A stretch of DNA of 8,983 nt from Hyphomicrobiales bacterium (GTDB lineage Bacteria; Pseudomonadota; Alphaproteobacteria; Rhizobiales; Aestuariivirgaceae). The stretch is from NCBI GenBank assembly GCA_003151375.1, contig PLXI01000129.1, positions 1 to 8,983 of the forward strand, written 5' to 3'. Below are positions 1 through 6,414 of the stretch, piece by piece. Each line of letters starts with the position of its first letter. Position 1 is the first letter of the stretch. The position numbers and the translations under genes were made by a program. The notes beneath the pieces are model-generated. The model did not search any database. It saw only the letters and a program-made list of their open reading frames with translations, and was not told the origin of the DNA.

Positions 1-1
1 C

Positions 2-292
2 GACGAGCCATTTGGTGCGCTTGATGCCAAGATCAGAAAGGACCTGCGTCAGTGGCTTCGCGAGTTGCACAAGCGCACTGGCCACACCACAATTTTTGTC
101 ACTCACGATCAAGACGAAGCTTTTGAACTTGCCGACCGCGTGGCCATTTTAAACGCGGGTCGCATAGAGCAGGTAGGAACGCCAACCCAGATTCGCCAGC
201 GGCCAGCGAATGCATTCGTTGCTGACTTTCTTGGACAAGAGCCTGTTCAGCAGTCTGCGCAAATTATAACTTTGCAGCACAAGAAGAAATGA
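2..292 (+). CDS. ABC transporter ATP-binding protein, CysA (sulfate/thiosulfate) type, 3' end only
   Basis: Only the last 96 codons are in the window; the reading frame is open from base 2. They begin at the end of Walker B and the D-loop (DEPFGALDAK) and continue through the helix RKDLRQWLRELHK and the switch histidine in FVTHDQDEA. This pattern is characteristic of CysA-like importer ATPases that energise sulfate/thiosulfate uptake from the cytoplasmic side of the membrane. The protein ends about 20 residues after the ATPase core (VADFLGQ), whereas E. coli CysA carries roughly 100 more residues of TOBE-type regulatory domain, so this copy has a very short C-terminus. The stop is TGA at 290-292. 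It is probably unrelated in function to the sugar genes that follow, from which it is separated by about 380 bp. Sulfate specificity is inferred from family resemblance of a fragment; another CysA/PotA-like importer is possible. Confidence 0.85.
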   Translation, partial: DEPFGALDAKIRKDLRQWLRELHKRTGHTTIFVTHDQDEAFELADRVAILNAGRIEQVGTPTQIRQRPANAFVADFLGQEPVQQSAQIITLQHKKK

Positions 293-495
293 ACATTGCT
301 ACTCGCTTATTCCTGTCAGCCCATTTGTCCTATCAGTATTGACGCCGAACCTTGTCCGGGTCGAGATCCACGCGGCGGCTGATTGGTCGGGTTTCCACCG
401 TGGCGTCAAAGTCACTGTGGCGCCAATTTTCGGCCAACCTAATGATGCGGCCGTATCAGCCATGTCCTCAAATCATCGATCTGTTCCGATTAAAG

Positions 496-524
496 TTGAG
501 TCATGGTGGGGCCGAGGGCAATTA
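496..524 (+). promoter_or_regulatory. Weak candidate promoter for the transporter cluster
   Basis: TTGAGT at 496-501 resembles a -35 box, and CAATTA at 519-524 lies 17 bases downstream in the -10 position. The -35 is fair and the -10 is poor. If used, transcription would start near 531, so the palindromic sites at 530-560 would lie just after the start point, a common position for a blocking repressor. This is inference from spacing only. Confidence 0.2.
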
Positions 525-529
525 AGCTC

Positions 530-547
530 TTTACTAATATTACCAAA
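530..547. repeat. Imperfect AT-rich palindrome
   Basis: The 18-mer reads TTTnnTAATATTAnnAAA, with 14 of 18 positions symmetric. It overlaps the left arm of the operator candidate at 539-560. It may be part of the same regulatory site or simply AT-rich promoter DNA. Confidence 0.35.
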
Positions 548-560
548 CCGATTAGCAAAT
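539..560. promoter_or_regulatory. Candidate LacI/GalR-family operator
   Basis: The site is centred on the CG at 549-550 and is symmetric at 7 of 11 base pairs: ATTnnCnAAnCGnTTnGnnAAT. The core AAnCGnTT is the pattern shared by many operators of the LacI/GalR/PurR family, and symmetric C/G bases flank it. The cluster it precedes ends with a LacI-family regulator, so autoregulation through this site is plausible. The symmetry is visible; binding is inferred. Confidence 0.4.
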
Positions 561-656
561 CGAGTGTGCCGGGACTACGAAAGAGAAGATCCGAAAACGG
601 ACGCTCCAAGGGCCCTGCTCATCAATAGCTTTGATTTCACCACTTTCAGTTTCATT

Positions 657-661
657 GGAGG
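657..661 (+). promoter_or_regulatory. Ribosome binding site of the sugar-binding protein gene
   Basis: GGAGG lies nine bases before the ATG at 671 and fixes that start. It is among the strongest Shine-Dalgarno sequences in the window, fitting the high expression usual for periplasmic binding proteins. Confidence 0.75.
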
Positions 662-670
662 ATAAAAACT

Positions 671-1630
671 ATGAAATATACACTCAGACTTGCCACCTCG
701 GCCACCTTGGGCCTTGTACTTGGAACTGCCGCGCTGTTGCCTGCGCAGGCCGCAGACAAACCGGCATTAGCTTTCGTCGCGAACGGAGCTTCAGACTTCT
801 GGAAGGCGGCAGAAGCTGGCATGAAAAAAGCCCAATCTGAATTGCCAGACTATACCCTCGAATTTAAATATCCGGACCAAGCCGCTGTGGCTAGCCAACA
901 GGCGCTGTTGGACAATCTTGTCACGGCAGGCGTGAAGGGCATTATGGTCTCTGCAGTGGATCCTAAAGCAACCGCCGTTCTTGATAAAGTTGCGGGTGCT
1001 ACGGCTCTGTTCACTACAGACTCAGATGCTCCTAACAGCAAAAGAAGGACATATATCGGATCGTCTAACGTTTTAGCGGGCGGGCAAGCTGCAGAAATTG
1101 CCAAGGCAGCGATGCCTGATGGTGGTAAGTGCATGGGCTTTGTTGGTCTGCTTGATGCTGCAAACTATAAAGAGCGTGCGCAAGGATTTGTCGAAGGCCT
1201 GAAAGGCACCAAAATCACTCTCGCTGATACGCGCGGTGACGACATTGACCAGACCCGCGCCAAGAGCAACGTTGAAGCAGTGTTGGCAGCGAACCCAGAC
1301 ATCACTTGTTTGGTTGGCTTCTATTCTTACAACACGCCACGCATCTATGAAGCAGTCAAGGGTGCAGGCAAGCTTGGCAAGATCACCATCGTTGGATTTG
1401 ACGATGATCCGATCACCCTTGGTGGTGTTAAAGAAGGCACAGTTGCTGGCACCGTCGTGCAGCAACCTTTCCAATGGGCTTACCAAGGCTTCAAGCTGAT
1501 GGCGGATTACCTCAAGACCGGCAAGTCCGTGCTTCCGCCTGATGCCCAAATGATCATCCCAACGAAAATTCTCCACAAGGATGACATCGACGGCTATGTC
1601 GCTGAACTGAAAGCGATGTCTGGAAAATAA
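671..1630 (+). CDS. Periplasmic sugar-binding protein of a CUT2 (ribose-type) ABC importer
   Basis: This 319-residue secreted protein captures a sugar in the periplasm and delivers it to the permease encoded downstream. Residues 1-27 form a Sec signal peptide: a basic start (MKYTLR), a hydrophobic core, and an AxA cleavage site (PAQA, then ADKP). The mature part is a type 1 periplasmic binding fold (Peripla_BP_4, RbsB-like). Family landmarks include VANGASDFWKAAEAGMKKA near the N-terminus, GVKGIMVSAVDP, TTDSDAPNSKR followed by YIGSSN at the domain crossover, GFVGLLDAANYKERAQGF, and IVGFDDDP near the C-terminus. Two cysteines (in GGKCMGF and DITCLVGF) could form a disulfide. It is the first gene of the transporter cluster and is followed by a strong hairpin before the ATPase gene. 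The ligand cannot be read from the sequence; nearby uxaC makes a hexuronate or related sugar a reasonable guess. Confidence 0.93.
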   Translation: MKYTLRLATSATLGLVLGTAALLPAQAADKPALAFVANGASDFWKAAEAGMKKAQSELPDYTLEFKYPDQAAVASQQALLDNLVTAGVKGIMVSAVDPKATAVLDKVAGATALFTTDSDAPNSKRRTYIGSSNVLAGGQAAEIAKAAMPDGGKCMGFVGLLDAANYKERAQGFVEGLKGTKITLADTRGDDIDQTRAKSNVEAVLAANPDITCLVGFYSYNTPRIYEAVKGAGKLGKITIVGFDDDPITLGGVKEGTVAGTVVQQPFQWAYQGFKLMADYLKTGKSVLPPDAQMIIPTKILHKDDIDGYVAELKAMSGK

Positions 1631-1639
1631 TCTACATGT

Positions 1640-1681
1640 GGGACGGCTCCGTCTGAGAACTCAGCGGGGCCGGCCCCTTTT
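1640..1681 (+). terminator. GC-rich hairpin with short T run between SBP and ATPase genes (attenuator-like)
   Basis: Just after the binding-protein stop, 1640-1657 can fold back on 1660-1677 through CTGA/TCAG near the loop (loop GAAC) and a GC-rich, mismatched lower stem. The stretch 1666-1677 is itself a perfect 12-base palindrome (GGGGCC then GGCCCC). TTTT follows at 1678-1681. This has the form of a weak intrinsic terminator. Inside transporter operons such hairpins commonly stabilise the binding-protein mRNA or stop part of the transcripts, giving more binding protein than ATPase and permease. The short T run suggests partial rather than full termination. Confidence 0.55.
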
Positions 1682-1734
1682 GGTTGCTGATCCGGATGGT
1701 GACGCCCTCCCAGTGTTCTTTCGTGTGAGCAGTC

Positions 1735-3294
1735 ATGATTAGTTCCACAGATACAATTGCAGCTGCAGCAAACGCTCCGGGACCATTTTTGAGTCTTGAT
1801 AAAATTTCTAAGTCCTACCCCGGAGTGACTGCCTTATCCGACTTTTCAATGGACGTGAGGCCAGGAGAGATCATCGGCCTTGTTGGTGAAAATGGTGCAG
1901 GCAAGTCGACGTTGATGAAGATGCTCGGTGGGGTGGTTGCCCCAAATCGAGGCGAGATCACGATTGATGGCGTGTCGCGCCATTCTCTCACTGTCGCTGA
2001 AAGTATGTCGGCAGGCATTGCCTTTGTGCATCAGGAACTGAATCTCTTCGATAATCTCGACGTTGCCGCCAATGTCTACATCGGCCGTGAGCCACAAGTT
2101 GGCGGTCTATTGCATTTTGTCGACGAAGATAAACTCCACAAAATGGTTGAGCCTGTGCTGCGAAGAGTTGGCGCAAATTTCCAAGCTTCCTCGCCCGTTG
2201 CAAAATTGTCGTTGGCCCAACGTCAACTGGTCGAGATTGCCAAGGCGCTGTCCACAAATGCACGGCTGGTGATCTTCGACGAGCCAACATCAAGCCTTCC
2301 AATTTCCGAGAGCGATAAGCTTCTCGATGTCATTATGAGCCTGAAGGCTGACGGCATCAGCGTTATCTTTGTTTCGCATCGATTGCACGAGATCGAGAAA
2401 GTTGCTGACCGCGTTATCGTATTGCGGGATGGAGCGCTGGTGGGTGAGCTTGAAAAAGGCAAAGTGCATCACGACAAAATGGTAAGAATGATGATCGGTC
2501 GCGACCTTAAGGTGCAGCCGTCACTGACAGTTAGTCAGGCTGGAGAGGTTGTGTTTTCAGCGGTGGGTGTTCAAACGGAAGCCTATGCTTCAAAGCCAGT
2601 AACGCTCGATTTGCGAAGCGGTGAAATCCTCGGACTTGCGGGCCTTGTCGGTTCGGGCCGCACCGAACTTGCGCGTGCAATGTTTGGTATTGACCGGATT
2701 TATGGTGGGTATTTTGAATATAAGGGTGAGCGGTTTGTGCCCACCCACGCGTCACAGTCCATTGCGCGGGGAATTTTCCTTGTGCCAGAAGATCGTAAGG
2801 CCTCAGGGCTGTTTATTGACATGCCTATTGTTGAGAATATTTCGCTGCCGAACCTGATGAAGTATGCCGTGAGCTTCTTTGTAAAACGCGGTTCGGAAAT
2901 AGAGGTCGCTGAAGTGCAAAGGCATAATCTTGGCATCAAGGCACCAGATGTCATGACTGTCGCTGGCTCGCTCTCAGGTGGCAATCAACAAAAGGTGGTG
3001 TTGGCAAAATGGCTTGCACTTTCCCCTAGCGTGATGATTTTCGACGAACCTACCCGTGGCATTGATGTTGGCGCGAAATCAGAAGTCTACCGTCTTATGC
3101 GCGATCTTGCCAATGCGGGTGTTGCAGTTTTGATGATCTCCAGTGACATGGAGGAAGTGATCGGGGTGTCTGACCGCATTGCGGTGATGCACGAAGGGCA
3201 GATTTCCGGGATCCTGAATCGAAGTGAATTCAATGAAGAAAACGTTCTTATGCTGGCAGTAGGTAAAAAAATCCAAAAAGGAGAAAGCCCATGA
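1735..3294 (+). CDS. CUT2 sugar ABC transporter, double-domain ATP-binding protein (RbsA/MglA type)
   Basis: This 519-residue cytoplasmic ATPase has two fused nucleotide-binding domains and powers the permease encoded next. Domain 1 (about 18-255) has Walker A GENGAGKST (52-59 with G51), Q-loop VHQE (Q100), signature LSLAQRQ (158-164), Walker B RLVIFDEP (E183) and switch histidine H215. Domain 2 (about 265-510) has a degenerate Walker A, GLVGSGRTEL (303-312), lacking the lysine; signature LSGGNQQK (413-420); Walker B VMIFDEP (433-439); and MISSD in place of the switch histidine. One intact and one degenerate site is normal for CUT2 ATPases, as is the length. The ATG at 1735 lacks a strong Shine-Dalgarno, and an upstream in-frame GTG at 1723 is followed at once by TGA, so no longer start exists. 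The stop TGA overlaps the next ATG as ATGA (3291-3294). Substrate unknown. Confidence 0.95.
   Translation: MISSTDTIAAAANAPGPFLSLDKISKSYPGVTALSDFSMDVRPGEIIGLVGENGAGKSTLMKMLGGVVAPNRGEITIDGVSRHSLTVAESMSAGIAFVHQELNLFDNLDVAANVYIGREPQVGGLLHFVDEDKLHKMVEPVLRRVGANFQASSPVAKLSLAQRQLVEIAKALSTNARLVIFDEPTSSLPISESDKLLDVIMSLKADGISVIFVSHRLHEIEKVADRVIVLRDGALVGELEKGKVHHDKMVRMMIGRDLKVQPSLTVSQAGEVVFSAVGVQTEAYASKPVTLDLRSGEILGLAGLVGSGRTELARAMFGIDRIYGGYFEYKGERFVPTHASQSIARGIFLVPEDRKASGLFIDMPIVENISLPNLMKYAVSFFVKRGSEIEVAEVQRHNLGIKAPDVMTVAGSLSGGNQQKVVLAKWLALSPSVMIFDEPTRGIDVGAKSEVYRLMRDLANAGVAVLMISSDMEEVIGVSDRIAVMHEGQISGILNRSEFNEENVLMLAVGKKIQKGESP
3278..3283 (+). promoter_or_regulatory. Strong ribosome binding site before the ATG at 3291
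   Basis: AAGGAG sits seven bases before ATG 3291, inside the last ATPase codons. It points to the 20-codon ORF, not to the permease start 59 bases further on, which is why that short ORF deserves attention. Confidence 0.6.
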
Positions 3295-3353
3295 GTCACC
3301 CAACTTCTAAAAGATCCAAAACGGTCTGGTGGATGAAAGGTGCCTGCAAATGA
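3291..3353 (+). CDS. 20-codon ORF linking ATPase and permease genes (leader peptide or detached permease N-terminus)
   Basis: ATG at 3291 overlaps the ATPase stop (ATGA) and follows a strong Shine-Dalgarno. It encodes a basic peptide of 20 residues, MSHPTSKRSKTVWWMKGACK, and stops at TGA 3351-3353, which overlaps the permease ATG at 3350, again as ATGA. Two readings fit. It may be a tiny translationally coupled leader that hands ribosomes to the permease. Or it may be the original cytoplasmic N-terminus of the permease, cut off by a one-base indel, since CUT2 permeases often carry a basic tail of this size before the first membrane helix. I recognise no homologue. Expression as a stable product is unproven. 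Confidence 0.35.
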   Translation: MSHPTSKRSKTVWWMKGACK

Positions 3354-4348
3354 CGAGGAAAGACTTAGGGCTTTTAGTTCTGATCATTGTCGTTGGGGCA
3401 GTGGTAACGCTCATCAATCCACGCTTTATTTTGCCAATCAACATTGCCAACACCGCCAACTTAGTTGGGATGTTTGGCCTATCAGCGCTTGGACAAGCTA
3501 TTATTATTTTAACTGGAGGAATTGAACTTTCGGTTGGTTCGGTGATTGCCTTAGTAGGTGTTCTTTTCGTCGACTTGGTCGCTAACCAGAATGTGCCATG
3601 GCCCATTGCTGTGGTAATGATGCTCGTTCTTGCGGTTGCTATCGGACTTCTGCACGGGCTCCTCATCACAAGGTTCAAGTTACAGCCCTTCATCGTCACA
3701 CTCTGTGGCTTGCTGATCTATCGCGGGATCGCCAGATTCTATACAAACGATGCCACTGCCGGTTTCGGTTTTGGTCAGACATTTCCCAACCTAGAATTTC
3801 TGACAGCAGGTCGCAGTTACGGTATACCAAACTCATTTATAGCGCTGATCATCGTAGCTGTAATTATGTGGTTTGTGGTCCATAAATCTGTGTTTGGTCG
3901 CTATCTCTATGCCGTAGGCAAAAATGAAGAAGCCGCTCGATATTCTGGAATTAAAACAGGTTATGTGATCGTTGGCGCTTATGTCATATGCCAAGTACTA
4001 ACCATAGTGTCGGCTATCTATTTCGCCATGTACACGCGATCAATATCACCCGCTTCCCACGGAAATTTCTACGAACTTTACGCTATTGCTGCAGCTGTAC
4101 TTGGAGGGTTTTCTTTAAAAGGTGGGGAAGGATCAATCATTGGCGTTTTGCTTGGTGTGGTCTTACTGCAAGAATTGCAGAATTTGGTGAACCTGTTGGG
4201 AATTCCTTCGTCACTGAACTTTGCTGTTATGGGTGGCGTCATCATTATTGGCGTTCTGGTTGATCAACAGTGGAGCCGAATACGTGAACGAAGCAGAACA
4301 GTCGAAGAAGCTCGCGCCAGCCGGGAAAAGCTAACCATAGCCGAGTAA
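3350..4348 (+). CDS. CUT2 sugar ABC transporter permease (RbsC type)
   Basis: This inner-membrane protein of 332 residues forms the sugar channel that works with the neighbouring ATPase and binding protein. It is almost wholly hydrophobic with about eight to ten helices, the first starting near residue 6. Family landmarks are TGGIELSVGS (55-64), LQPFIVTLCGLLIYRGIAR (111-129), the coupling-loop region FGRYLYAVGKNEEAARYSGI (182-201) and AIAAAVLGGFSLKGGEGSIIG (245-265). The C-terminal 25 residues are charged and cytoplasmic. I chose ATG 3350, preceded by GAAAGG (3335-3340) at nine bases and coupled to the short upstream ORF. An in-frame GTG at 3329 would add seven residues; the frame is closed by TAA at 3308-3310. 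The ATG 3350 form is slightly short for the family, which fits a lost N-terminal tail. Specificity is not visible. Confidence 0.93.
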   Translation: MTRKDLGLLVLIIVVGAVVTLINPRFILPINIANTANLVGMFGLSALGQAIIILTGGIELSVGSVIALVGVLFVDLVANQNVPWPIAVVMMLVLAVAIGLLHGLLITRFKLQPFIVTLCGLLIYRGIARFYTNDATAGFGFGQTFPNLEFLTAGRSYGIPNSFIALIIVAVIMWFVVHKSVFGRYLYAVGKNEEAARYSGIKTGYVIVGAYVICQVLTIVSAIYFAMYTRSISPASHGNFYELYAIAAAVLGGFSLKGGEGSIIGVLLGVVLLQELQNLVNLLGIPSSLNFAVMGGVIIIGVLVDQQWSRIRERSRTVEEARASREKLTIAE

Positions 4349-4351
4349 TCA

Positions 4352-5401
4352 ATGTCCAAGAAGCTGCCTAGACCCGATCAACTGCAAGAGAACCGCGCCG
4401 TTGATAGGCGCCGGGCCACAATGAATGAGGTGGCAATAGAGGCCGGCGTTTCACAAACGACTGTGTCACTGGTGCTTAATGATGTCAGCAGTGCCCGATT
4501 TTCGGCGATCACGCGGCACCGCGTCCTTGATGCCGCCGAACGCCTCAATTATCAAACGACGCGTCGAAGTGGACCACAGAATAGTTCAAATGGCACCATA
4601 GCTTTTGTCGTAGACGAAATGTCAACAGATCCCTGGACTGCGCTTGCAATGGATGGCATCTGCGAAGCGGCCTGGGCACAAGGGATCTCAATCTGGTGCG
4701 CTGTTACGCGAGGTAATATTGAGGCTGAGCGATCGATCCTCCAGCAGGCCATTGCAAGTCGGGCCGTCGGGCTGATTTACGGTACAATCAACACCAGGCG
4801 AGTTGAGCCACCAGTTCTTTCCCAACCAATGCCGACCGTTTTATTGAATTGTTATGTGAGCGATAATTCGATTCCATCCGTTGTACCGGCTGAAGTCGTT
4901 GGCGGCCAGATTGCAACAAAGCGGCTTATCGCTGCGGGCCATCGACGTATTGGCTATATAAATGGCGAGTCGGGGATGGACGCCGCCCGGGACAGATTGC
5001 GCGGGTATAAGCAAGCGCTTACTGCGGCTGATATTGCGTTTGATAGTACCCTCATTCGAAATGGAAACTGGGAGCCATCGACAGGCTACGAATTTACGCG
5101 CGAATTAATGAGTCTGCCGAATCCGCCAACTGCAATTTTCTGCGCCAACGACCTTATGGCTTTAGGGTGCTATGACGCGCTGAAGGAGCTTGGCCTCGCA
5201 ATCCCAGGTGATGTGGCTGTTATCGGGTACGATAGCCGTGAGATTGCTCAATATGTTCATCCTCCTCTTACCACCGTTCTCTTGCCGCATTTTCAAATGG
5301 GTGTGGAGGCCACAGAATGTCTCATTGATCTCGTCAACGGTTCGCCGACTTCTAGTCGAATTAAAGTTGAGGGACAGTTGATCGATCGGAATTCCGTTTG
5401 A
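4352..5401 (+). CDS. LacI/GalR-family transcriptional regulator
   Basis: A 349-residue DNA-binding regulator, most likely controlling the sugar transporter cluster it ends. The helix-turn-helix is at about 24-44 (MNEVAIEAGVSQTTVSLVLN), followed by RHRVLDAAERLNY (55-67). The effector domain resembles a periplasmic sugar-binding fold: GTIAFVVDE (81-89), AARDRLRGYKQAL, AIFCANDLMALG, DVAVIGYDS and HPPLTTV. The usual hinge motif YxPNxxARxL is replaced by YQTTRRSGPQ, so minor-groove contacts may differ from the classic type. The start at 4352 lies three bases after the permease stop, has only a weak Shine-Dalgarno, and gives 23 residues before the helix-turn-helix, longer than usual; ATG 4421 is a possible alternative start. 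The effector is presumably the transported sugar or a metabolite of it, and the palindrome at 539-560 is a candidate target. Confidence 0.92.
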   Translation: MSKKLPRPDQLQENRAVDRRRATMNEVAIEAGVSQTTVSLVLNDVSSARFSAITRHRVLDAAERLNYQTTRRSGPQNSSNGTIAFVVDEMSTDPWTALAMDGICEAAWAQGISIWCAVTRGNIEAERSILQQAIASRAVGLIYGTINTRRVEPPVLSQPMPTVLLNCYVSDNSIPSVVPAEVVGGQIATKRLIAAGHRRIGYINGESGMDAARDRLRGYKQALTAADIAFDSTLIRNGNWEPSTGYEFTRELMSLPNPPTAIFCANDLMALGCYDALKELGLAIPGDVAVIGYDSREIAQYVHPPLTTVLLPHFQMGVEATECLIDLVNGSPTSSRIKVEGQLIDRNSV

Positions 5402-5412
5402 GAAGTCGACTT

Positions 5413-5439
5413 GGTTAGAAGCTTGCGGCCCGCTTAACC
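5413..5439. terminator. Small hairpin between convergent genes
   Basis: GGTT (5413-5416) plus AAGC (5419-5422) can pair with GCTT (5432-5435) plus AACC (5436-5439), leaving a two-base bulge and a nine-base loop. It lies in the 32-base gap between the convergent LacI and epimerase genes and reaches over the epimerase stop codon. No T run follows on either strand, so a role as bidirectional terminator is only a possibility. Confidence 0.25.
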
Positions 5440-6414
5440 TGGATACCAAATTTTGCGTGGGTCAGTGGATGGGCGTTTGTAGTTCCAGGCGCTATCTATG
5501 AGTTTTGCAAGATCGTAGCGTGGGCGCCAGTTGAGTTCAAATTTTGCCTTGGTGTTGTCCAGCCAAGTTGAGTGATAAGAACTTGAAATGGCAATAGAAC
5601 CAAGCCCCTGACTATTTCTGAGATGGTTTGCAACAGAACCGTAATCCACCGGTTCGTCCATACAAATGTTATAGAGCTTTCCACGTGCAACTGGATTATC
5701 GAGTGCTGCCGATATCGCTCTCGTTAGATCTTCCACATGAACGAAATTTCGCTTAAGGGAATTGCCATCGGCGTTAAGAAGAAGTGGAATTGTTCCTTCC
5801 CTTACGCATTTTGCAGCAATGTCAGCTGTAACAAGAGTTTTCCAATCAGGTCCACCAAAGACATCATCGCCAAAGGAAAGAGTGTAACGAAAATCATCTT
5901 TTTCCATAATCCAAGGTGCGCGCAGGCAGCAGCTGTTGATGCCATATTGAATAGTGAATTGAGTGAGAAGAACTTCTTCAAGAACTTTCGAAAGGGCATA
6001 GCAGCCGGGATAAGCTTGATGAGACGTTTGCTCTGTGACAGGACCGTCGTGGCGGTAGAAGAAATGGCCGACGCTTGCATCACCGCCAATGAGGATGAAT
6101 TGTGAGGCGGTTTTGCTCAAGCGAAAAGTCTCTAAGAGCCAAAATAGCCCTTTCACTGCCACATCCATAACGACTTCGGGCGTTTCCTTGCAAGTTGCGA
6201 GATGGACAACGTGCGTTACGCCAGCCATGGCGAGCTCAACGCTTTCGCGATCCGAAATATTTCCCTTAATAACCTCAACTCGGTCGGTTTCTGGAATCAG
6301 TCGTTGATGACAAAGGGCCCTTATTTTCGCGCCACTCCACCTCGGCTCGGAGAGTATTTGCGCAATCAAATTTGTGCCAACCTTGCCGGTTGCACCCGTT
6401 ACTAAAAGCAACAT
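5434..6414 (-). CDS. NAD-dependent epimerase/dehydratase (extended SDR family)
   Basis: This 326-residue protein should bind NAD(H) and oxidise, reduce or epimerise a sugar or sugar derivative in the cytoplasm. The N-terminal Rossmann motif is TGATGKVG, with glycines 7, 10 and 13. The catalytic YxxxK is YALSK (Y139, K143), with a candidate catalytic serine at 114 (GGDASVGHF). RNFVHVEDLTRA (222-233) and NWRPRYDLAKLID (295-307) are typical of extended SDR sugar enzymes. It is longer than typical uronate dehydrogenases (about 265 residues), so that assignment is only a possibility. A short Shine-Dalgarno (AGAGG) lies just before the ATG at 6414. It converges on the LacI regulator and lies downstream of uxaC on the same strand, across a 306-base gap. 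The sequence on its coding strand looks more AT-rich than uxaC. Exact substrate unknown. Confidence 0.85.
   Translation of the reverse strand: MLLLVTGATGKVGTNLIAQILSEPRWSGAKIRALCHQRLIPETDRVEVIKGNISDRESVELAMAGVTHVVHLATCKETPEVVMDVAVKGLFWLLETFRLSKTASQFILIGGDASVGHFFYRHDGPVTEQTSHQAYPGCYALSKVLEEVLLTQFTIQYGINSCCLRAPWIMEKDDFRYTLSFGDDVFGGPDWKTLVTADIAAKCVREGTIPLLLNADGNSLKRNFVHVEDLTRAISAALDNPVARGKLYNICMDEPVDYGSVANHLRNSQGLGSIAISSSYHSTWLDNTKAKFELNWRPRYDLAKLIDSAWNYKRPSTDPRKIWYPG

Larger units (their letters stand above)
293..670 (+). promoter_or_regulatory. Intergenic region upstream of the sugar transporter cluster
   Basis: These 378 bases separate the CysA-type ATPase from the binding-protein gene and should carry the promoter of the transporter cluster. 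One frame is open over 339-665 from a TTG, but the conceptual protein has no recognisable domain, lacks a clear ribosome site and runs over the Shine-Dalgarno of the next gene, so I do not call it. The region contains an AT-rich imperfect palindrome at 530-547, a LacI/GalR-like operator candidate at 539-560 and a good ribosome binding site at 657-661. No clear terminator for the upstream gene was seen. Confidence 0.6.

Noticed and set aside
489..500. 12-base direct repeat of ATTAAAGTTGAG at 489-500 and 5360-5371
   Set aside because: A pair of this length is expected by chance in about 9 kb, and the second copy is inside LacI coding sequence.
339..665. Open frame of 108 codons from a TTG upstream of the binding-protein gene
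   Set aside because: No recognisable domain, no ribosome site, and it runs over the next gene's Shine-Dalgarno and the operator candidate. I also considered a frameshifted TOBE domain of the CysA-type gene, but the residues do not match convincingly.
5162..5449. Minus-strand frame of 95 codons over the end of the LacI gene
   Set aside because: It lies antisense to well-supported LacI coding sequence and overlaps the epimerase end; a composition shadow.
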